Assembly (NCBI GenBank): GCA_003260075.1
Contig: QLIY01000271.1
Coordinates: forward strand, 1 to 64,000
Reading direction: 5' to 3'
DNA length: 64,000 bases
Source of the DNA: Phallusia mammillata
Taxonomy: Eukaryota > Chordata > Ascidiacea > Phlebobranchia > Ascidiidae
In this document: piece after piece, positions 56,801-64,000 of the stretch
Numbering within the stretch: the first letter of the stretch is position 1
How the letters are laid out: every line of letters begins with the position of its first letter
Notes under the pieces: generated by a model
Told to the model about the DNA's origin: nothing
The model's database searches: none
The model's input: only the letters and a program-made list of their open reading frames with translations
Program-made: the position numbers and the translations under genes

Positions 56801-59800
56801 TTGGTCGTTTTGTCTTGCCGCTGCGCAAATGATCGTAGTAGGAATGCGTTGAACTCACAAACCAGGTCTTTGAGGAGCGCTGCGGATTTACTTTGACGGA
56901 CAGGTTTAAGGCGGAATGTTACAATTATAACACTGTAAGAGTCAGTAAACGACAAATTGCATCCCCACAGCTACTTTTTACTGTCCGCAAATTGAAAGCC
57001 TGTCGCGTTCGACGATATAAATAATACTCTCAGGGTGTTGCATGGCGGTTTTCGTGGGATATTCCAGGCCTGAAAAAACAAGCTATTCAGTTTGCCGGCA
57101 GTTCGAGCAGCAGTTAACGTTACGGCTCATTAATTTCTTGCGTCCCTCGTCGGGCCCCACTTATCGCACATGTAATCAGTATTTGAAGGCACGTTTTGCA
57201 CCCACCCCCACCCAGTTTTGCCCCATCCGACGCCAGTGATTGTGGCCAACCCCAAGCAGATTTTTTTGGACGGCCACTTTTGTGAAACGCTACATAGTCG
57301 CACGATCTGGGAGATTTCCTATGACCACTTCCATTTTAGCGTTGTTACCAAGGCGTTGATTGATATTGAATCCTACTTAAACGACTTGATGTCTTAAGGC
57401 AATCGATTTTTTATGACTTCCAACGCTTTAAGCTGATGTGTCTAATGCTTTTCTATCACGTTCTGACTTAAATCGTTATTTTTGCCAAACAGTAGCAGAA
57501 GTTATAGTCAACAGTCGTTGGCGCACAGCCTTCCATGCTGGCAGATGCATTCGTCAATAAAAACACCTAAGTTTCCTGGAAAGATACGCGGCCCGCGCGT
57601 TTGATAAGCCTCTAGACGTGTTTATGACAAAACAATACGAGATCGCGATTCTCGACACCGACCTTGGGCGCGTTGTGCTTTGATGAAAAAAGATGAGATT
57701 TGTGGCTGCGAAATGCTATTGTCGATTATCGAACGAGACGCAAACGATGTGTAAATTTTAATCCGGTGCTACGCACGGATTGCAGTTCACCTTCGAACAG
57801 GAAATGATCTATAAATATTTTCAATGAGGTTATGCACACAGACGAACGTTAATCTGATTGTCCTGTCGAAAGATTTAGTTGCCATTCATCATCCATTTAA
57901 ATTCGAATCCCACACGAGGCAAACTGAAGGCGACCAATTTAGGCTGTAATTGGGATCAGTATTGTTGTGATTAAACGATAAAGCTTGCGATAACCGGGGG
58001 TTATGTTTTTGCTCGTTTACCGATGAAACTCGTCACCTATGAGTCACAAAAGTTATACAGTGAATCATGACACCTTATTGATAGATAGAACTAAAGGATT
58101 TGTTCTGACCTATGTTTGTCTCAAGAATTTAACCCTTTTCCAGCTGCTGAATGCCAAGGGCGTCTTGAAACAAGTAACCAGTCATTTAATGTGATTATGA
58201 CATAAATAATTAATCCACTGATGACTGTTCCTAATTGCCGGAGTTCCTGGGCCTAAAGATGTACTTGTTCGTTTTCTTTGACGAGAAATATCCCCAAAAG
58301 CGACCAACGCTTTCCACCACAGCATATAGCGTTTTTTTATTTTTCAAACATTCACACAAGTTTTTGTTAACTAACTATCCACATTTCATTAAAGTCAAAT
58401 GCGTATTCGTTCACGGTGGTGGCAACTTAGGTTTTCTCAGAAACGAACGAATTGGTGTCTTATGCATGGATGCACCTGTTACATGAGTTAATCCTATTTA
58501 AGGCACGACGGTGCCGAGAAAGGATCATAATCAATCAAGTTTAGTCTTCTTTGTAGCCAATTGTACGCTGCCCACTGAGCTTAAACACAGGCAGTGCCTG
58601 TTCACAATTCAAACCGCATTTTCCCGGAAACAGAAGGTTTTTCTAGAAAACCAGTCTGCATCCTATCAATGATTGGTTTGAATAAATTCTCTTTCTGTTT
58701 ATTTGGCCAAGGCGTTACACTTGCTAGCCTGCCTACGCCACAGTTGAGATAATCGTACAAGGCATGCAGACCATTGCGTTTACTCATGGGTGGTCATTGG
58801 GCCTGGCTGGTTTAGTCCTCAAGCTAATCACTGTTGCAAGGTTGAAAAGTGGTCACCGTGTTTTCCATAAATTTAGGTTCAAATTTCCAACCGCGACTCG
58901 TTGTGTGGCATTTATTCCCATAACAGCCGAAACTTAATCACAAATGTAGATTGGAATAACATACAGTGCTGATGACAGAGTACATGTTGTGTGGGGATTG
59001 TTTAAGAGTTGATAGCAACACCCTAAATTTTAGTTACTAAAGACCGCCAAAACATGGAAAAATCGCTCAATACAACTTGTTTACCATACGATTTAGTGCA
59101 GGTCGCATTAAACTTAACAGTTAAGTGGCATACAAGACAACTTGACAGAAGTCATTCACTTGATTAAAGCGCATTGACCGCCCAAAACCTGTCATTTCCA
59201 GTTCACGCCGCCGTCCCGGGCCAGCTCAACTTTACCCGAGTTTATTGACATCAACAAACAGTGACGAATGTCTTGACCACTTGCTCAGGTGCGCGGAAGG
59301 AAAAATCGCGAAACGGTCGTTCGATATTAAAGCCTTTGAATTGTAAACAGCGCTTGGACCTGTACTAATCCCCCACTCATGTGTCTCTTTCGCGCATCTT
59401 TCAATCCAAGTACATTCTTTTAGCTGATGAACCTGCGAACGTATGCCGCCTTTCGCAATTACTAATGATTGGAAATCCTGATTGATGCCCCGTCTTGATT
59501 ATGCGCCAGTTCATGGATAAATGTTTTAGCGCAGCCCAGAGCGTATATTTATATTCGACGTGCCTTATGGGCGTTAGCAAATATGTCCACTTCAAAACAA
59601 ATGCTTGGTGCACATTTCATATGCGCTAACTTGGTATTAAAACACATAGCATATTTTAGAACATGTTCATGGGTCTGTTTTGTCTAACATTTTTGACCGA
59701 AAGCAATTCTCCTTGTAGTTTTACGAGGCGGGGAAGTGGCAAATAATTATGGGCCCTGTTTCACCTTTCGGTGACTCACAAATCATTTACAGCATTGGAA

Positions 59801-60093
59801 TAACGCGCCAATCACAATAGTTATGTTAAAATGCAGGATTTAGCCTGTCTTTTCCCCTTGATTTATGTCACCGAACTGTGCTTTCCAACACTTTTTTATC
59901 TATTACAGATGACCAGTACGTGCCTAGGCCTGCCCCTGCAGTTGTGGACCCACCAACCTCTGACGTCACCGTGGTACGACCCCCCACACACGAAGTAGTA
60001 AACGTCGAAGAGCAAAAGCATGAGAAAAGTAAGTTTAATTTAAATTTGAGTCACTTGTGTTCAACATAAACAAGTGCAGCTGCTTTATCTCGT

Positions 60094-60164
<71 letters not shown>

Positions 60165-61557
60165 AAACAAATACAGTGATGTTTCAATCCTTAATCCCAC
60201 CACCGGCAGTGTTAATGGACTATTACCATGTATGAACACAGCGGTGACTGCTAAGTCCGACCAACTATGTGCTGAGAGCTAAGCAAAAAATATCAAAGTG
60301 GTTCGACCACCGTCGTTGTTGAGAACGAGGCAATCACGCGACTGAAATGCGGTTTACTGCTACGCTGACTTTGGTGTTGGGTTGTCACAACAATAAGGGC
60401 CGTTTATTTCATGAAGTGTCCAAAACATGCGCAAACGTGGCCCCAATACGGGTTGCGTTACCCCTAATTTCACGCCAGAGTTTTCCTGTTCCCTGTGCTT
60501 AATGTTTGTCCAGGGCAAGCCTCTGTCCCGACAACCGAGGGTTCAGCTTGTGTCTACTCTTTTGGGCCTGGTAATTCAAAACGCGTGGCATTGTCGCGGA
60601 ATTCCCTGTCTTGTTTAGTTTGCCAACTACTGTCGCCCAGTAAAATGGCGATCAACCCACAAGCCTGGTTTTGTATCTCGCGCCGGTAATCCCAAGATTT
60701 CGCCCACCGCTGTTTGCTGTAATATCAAACGAACACAGTAGCTTTATATACGACTACAACATGTTGATTGAGAATTGTGATTTCTTGCAACATTGGTTTC
60801 GCATTGTTACTGGGAATTTCACACCAAACGGTTACTGAAGTTTTTATCTCCGTACGTGCGTCACTGGTTACATGCACACGTGTGATAAAGATCTCGAGGC
60901 CACCTAAAAGGGTTTTCTTACGGGGAGAAAGTGGCGAAATACCTCGGCCTATAAACCGTTGTTTTTAAAACGCTAACCGCTGCACGTTGCTTATTTACAA
61001 TGCGGACCACCGGTTTTGCTTTGAAAGCCTGGTTCACCTACTTTTTGTGATTTGGCGGCACGTTTTTGAAACTTGTGTGCACTTATCTAAGTTTATATGT
61101 ATCATATTGTGCGGAGCGGTTTTCGAAACATGATACTAATGTTCCCAATTTTATATTTCCAGGTACAACAATTGAGGTTGTCGTTCCAACCAACTCTGGA
61201 TCTGACGAACCGGTTGCCAGCAACGGCCTTGTCATCGGTATTGTGCTAGGCGCTTGCGCGGTCCTCTTCGTCGTACTGATTGCTTTTTTGGGGTACAAAG
61301 TATACCGGCGGCGACGACACATGAAGAAGTACCAGTCGCCACCGATAACTCCGACACGTGGTTCTACTCCCCTGCAACAAGTGACCCTCCTGCCGATAGC
61401 CTCCTCGTCACACCATCATCACCACGCGCACGGACGCCTGCATTCCGACTCAGACCGACACAGGACAGCCACTCTCAATTCCCACAGCGACCTGCGTCCA
61501 CCACCCTCGTATAACGAGTCGTTTTTGGATAACGGCGGACCGGTGGTGGCGGTGTGA
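35882..61557 (+). CDS. Transmembrane ephrin (ephrin-B type ligand)
   Basis: A cell-surface ligand for Eph receptor tyrosine kinases. Exons: 35882-36030, 43818-44092, 51352-51450, 59909-60028 and 61163-61557. All have GT/AG borders and matching phases, giving 345 residues. The signal peptide is residues 1 to about 34. The ephrin domain (about 35-174) begins RTLDPIYWNTS. It holds DKLDIICPR, the receptor-binding G-H loop block FQEISPSPWGLEF, the Tyr-Tyr-Val-Ile strand and GGVCQDHNMKIEL, with the four family cysteines (ICP, GTC, ITC, GVC). Glycosylation sites are NTS and NAT. A Pro-rich juxtamembrane stalk leads to a transmembrane helix near 236-258 (IVLGACAVLFVVLIAF) and a basic stop (RRRRHMKK). 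The roughly 85-residue cytoplasmic tail has a run of five His and PPPSYNESF (a PPxY motif). The protein ends GGPVVAV, so it is not GPI-anchored. The tail lacks the vertebrate ephrin-B ending YYKV. The start is the first in-frame ATG after a TAG; later ATGs at residues 4, 5 and 10 are possible. Introns 1-3 are 7.8, 7.3 and 8.5 kb. Confidence 0.92.
36031..43817 (+). other. Ephrin intron 1
   Basis: A 7.8-kb intron with GTAAGT donor and TTTTTTTAG acceptor. Open frames up to 139 codons (for example near 40.3 and 41.3 kb) show no family similarity and are treated as chance. No bounded transposon was recognised. Its size suggests regulatory content. Confidence 0.6.
44093..51351 (+). other. Ephrin intron 2
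   Basis: A 7.3-kb intron with GTAAGT donor and TTCTATTACAG acceptor. It contains the 48.7-kb direct repeat joined by a C-run. Otherwise no gene or element was recognised. Confidence 0.6.
48657..48868. repeat. Direct repeat of about 100 bp joined by an 11-C run
   Basis: Two copies starting CACTAAAATACCGTTTATAA (48657 and 48768) and ending at TTCTACATTAAAAA. They differ by only two substitutions. A run of 11 C (48758-48768) lies exactly between them. Confidence 0.9.
54213..54325. repeat. 48-bp direct repeat joined by an 11-C run
   Basis: Copies 54213-54260 and 54279-54325 start AATTGTAAAACATAAGGCAC and differ only by one A in a short A-run. Between them lie TGTTTAA and a run of 11 C (54268-54278). 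Confidence 0.9.
56003..56149. repeat. About 70-bp direct repeat joined by a 10-C run
   Basis: Copies 56003-56068 and 56079-56149 start GCATTATAGCATGGTGTGTT and end CTTGTCGGAAT. The second has a 5-nt insertion after AGTGAC. A run of 10 C (56069-56078) lies directly between them. Confidence 0.9.
60095..60163 (+). repeat. 69-base poly-C tract in ephrin intron 4
   Basis: An uninterrupted run of 69 C, 66 nt after the stalk-exon donor. Being intronic, it does not affect the protein. It resembles the 90-G tract in the death-domain gene and is probably of the same origin. Confidence 0.95.
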
Positions 61558-64000
61558 TCGCCTATCGGGATGTTCCCGAGTGATTCGGGACATTTTCTAT
61601 ATCTCAGCGTCGCTTGGAAAGAGCCGTTTCGACGGCGAAGACAGGAGGTCGGAATGGGGATCGCCCCAGTGCTTTAGAAGATAATTGCTGCTAACAATTA
61701 CGCGCTGCTTATTTGCCAAAGGCAAGCGGACAGACGCTTCTGTTGTTGGGGCCTGCCATCGCAAATCTAGCAGTGTTGTCTGCGGGCTGCCTATACGATT
61801 TAGCTTTGCGCAATTTTTACGCCAATCAGGATTTTACGGTTGATTTTCTTACTTTTTACTTGGCTTTATGTTTTACAAGAAAAGCGCCGACCATTCGAAA
61901 AACCAATGCTTTTGCATTTACCCATAATCCACCATACACAATAGCAACGCGAAAAAATTGGGGTGTGCAGTTTAAAAACGCACCGTAACATTTTATCTGA
62001 CTGAAACTTAGCAATATCAGCAACCAACTTGGTTTCAAATATGATAGCGTTTTGAATTTGCGATTTTTTCAACAAAGTCTATAAACGTTGCGTTTCCCAT
62101 TTATTTTGCTTTTTTACTTTCACATGCTTTTGTTCGTTGCTTTGACGAAAAACTGTAAAGACGTCGAAGTAATCGTTTATTATCGAGTTTGCTTCGCGAT
62201 CGAACATCATCACGCTTTTACCGGATTAACTCTTATTGAAATGGCACAACAGTGAAAAGATTTAACATTAAAATGAACACGGTCTGATTTTTTTCAACAT
62301 CTATATTGGAAGTTTGACTCTGTGCAATAGAACGTTTTATTAGACTTCGCCAGAAAACCAATCAGTTTTCTACCACTCTCACCATTTTGCCCTCAACGCT
62401 TCAATTTTAAGTAAAAACACCGGAACAGATTAAACCGTTTTCGTCGAACTTGCACTATAGGCAGAGGTGCTCAAATATTTATTGAAGGGCAGACTGCTGG
62501 CGCCCGCCAATGATATTGTTCCACAAATACGTCTGCCTCCACGCTGGCTCAATTATGGGTGTACAAACACACCGCATGTATCTTGTCGTTTACTTTGCAG
62601 TTTGTTTTTCGTTTATTCGATGGCGCTTCTTTTATGTTCTTTTCAAGCAGTCGTAAAATAAAATTTATGCTGACTTACAAGCTGATTTGGTGTTTGACAG
62701 TTTAACACCGCCGTTTAGATCATTAGAAGAGGCAACCAAAGTCGGTACGTTTTATAGCCAGTCAAACACTTGTTGTTTTGGGCAACTAACAAGGATCCCA
62801 TTGTCATGTAGTAGCGATGTAGTGAAACAAGATGTTTCCCCAACGGTAATTTACAAATCTAGCGACAAGACTGCGTTCAGAATATAAACAAACACTACTA
62901 AAAGAACTAAAACTGTTTGTCCGGCCTTTCCAAGCCTTTATAGTGCATTACAGAATTGAATTAAGGTGATCAAATATTGACCAGGGTATCTTATTCTCTC
63001 GGACGATTGCTAAACCTGATATGGCGTTTCGTTGGGAAAGACAAATACAATTTAGACCCCGGCTTATTGTAGCTGATCGAAGCCTGCTGCACTCTTCCAT
63101 GAAAACGACGCTCTACTAAACACAGACAAGAATTCCGACTTTGAACAACGATTTGGGTTTGGCACGTGAATGTAAGTGACTAATATGTTTAGGCCTTTTC
63201 CGCATGGCCACCCCATGTAATGACCGGCTGCGAATTTGCTGTGTACCGAGAGAGAGCCCCCTATCATTTTAATAGGGCAACAGACATTCGAGCGAGCTCA
63301 AGCGAACTGAATCCTCTGTTTCGAAGTTTGGTCGCAATCCTTTCAATTCCACCCGGTGGAACGTGTAAGTCGATATAGCGATGACGTCATTGTTGATAAG
63401 CACCGCTCTCAAGCCCAACACAGTTTGTTCAATCGCTGCGTTACACCTGTAGCATGCTCGCACAGATACAATTATAAACACACCAGATCACTTGATACAA
63501 TCAGCGACGGCCAAAAACTGACCCAAGTGTTGAGTCACCCGCCCTTGAGAGGCTCCTTAACAGGAATCTGTGCTGGTAGCGGTTTCAGGCTACCTCCTGG
63601 TGGGTATTCAAAGTCAAGGACGGTCGGTTGCCTGGTTTATAATTAGCAATTAACTGTGGGCGCCGCCTTCACCCAAGCCAACTCGTCCACGCGCAAAGCC
63701 AAGTTTTTAACCAACCTCCTCGTTGACTGGGTTGTTGTAGTCTAGTTGTACTTGAACCAAGTCGAACAGTCAAGCACTTATTCTCTAATTGGCGTTGTTG
63801 CGCTGTCGCCAGCGCTTAAACTTATTCGTAAAAGTCGAGAGTGTCGGAAGGCAACGGGCAACGTCAATAAATTAGGTTGGTACTTGAAAATAAACTGATT
63901 TCAAGACAAGAGGTAAAAAAGTCCTAAATAGGAAAAAAGATGCGTCAGACAGTGCTTACAGTTTAATTTAGAAGCAACTTTAGTTCGGAGAGTCTGGGTG
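61558..64000 (+). other. Ephrin 3' flank
   Basis: Probable 3' UTR up to about 62.7 kb, then sequence in which no gene was recognised. The open frames of 60-96 codons here have no family similarity. Confidence 0.45.
62657..62662 (+). terminator. Candidate polyadenylation signal of the ephrin gene
   Basis: An AATAAA about 1.1 kb after the ephrin stop codon. It would imply a 3' UTR of about 1.1 kb. Weak evidence; no transcript support. Confidence 0.25.

Larger units (their letters stand above)
51451..59908 (+). other. Ephrin intron 3
   Basis: An 8.5-kb intron between the last ephrin-domain exon and the stalk exon. It carries two more direct repeats joined by C-runs (54.2 and 56.0 kb). No other gene was recognised. 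Confidence 0.6.

Noticed and set aside
60051..60239. Open frame with a poly-Gly stretch on the minus strand
   Set aside because: Produced by the 69-C tract in ephrin intron 4; no coding features around it.

Overview
This is a eukaryotic, intron-rich nuclear window. It probably comes from a tunicate of the Ciona type. That is an inference from small exons with short introns, an AT-rich background, animal-specific families (transmembrane ephrin, death-domain adaptor, Golgi GlcNAc/Gal sulfotransferase, SLC49 carrier) and many small hAT-like nonautonomous transposons. No species was confirmed by search. I built the gene models by hand by joining exons at GT/AG boundaries, and I checked that every junction keeps the reading frame.

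Layout. (1) 1-2.1 kb: a block of hAT-type miniature transposons, three of them with matching 8-bp target-site duplications, inside an intron of the first gene. (2) 2.16-3.54 kb, minus strand: the first six coding exons of a katanin p80 (KATNB1) gene that continues past the left edge. (3) 4.37-6.84 kb, minus: a complete or nearly complete LCMT1 gene (PP2A leucine carboxyl methyltransferase), with a hAT element in one intron. (4) 9.26-14.44 kb, minus: an 11-exon SLC49A4/DIRC2-like major facilitator transporter, with a possible alternative first exon at 16.1 kb. (5) 20.34-23.05 kb, plus: an adaptor with an N-terminal myristoylation-type motif and two tandem death domains. Its first death domain is interrupted by a run of 90 G. 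(6) 24.32-26.10 kb, minus: a type II membrane sulfotransferase of the carbohydrate 6-O-sulfotransferase family. (7) 26.6-35.8 kb: mostly non-coding, with a foldback element, a 430-bp hAT element and one unexplained GC-rich island at 27.1 kb. (8) 35.88-61.56 kb, plus: one long transmembrane ephrin (ephrin-B type) gene of five exons whose first three introns are each 7-8.5 kb. (9) 61.56-64 kb: its 3' flank, with no other gene recognised.

The genes do not form a pathway. KATNB1, LCMT1 and SLC49A4 lie head to tail on the minus strand as separate units. The death-domain and sulfotransferase genes are convergent. Ephrin is a cell-contact signalling ligand. The most unusual signals are: the tandem death-domain protein, whose two domains share the same internal intron position and phase; the homopolymer tracts, of which the 90-G run breaks a coding exon and three short C-runs sit exactly between near-identical direct repeats (probably assembly joins); the alternative first exon of the transporter; and the dense, well-bounded hAT-like MITE set.
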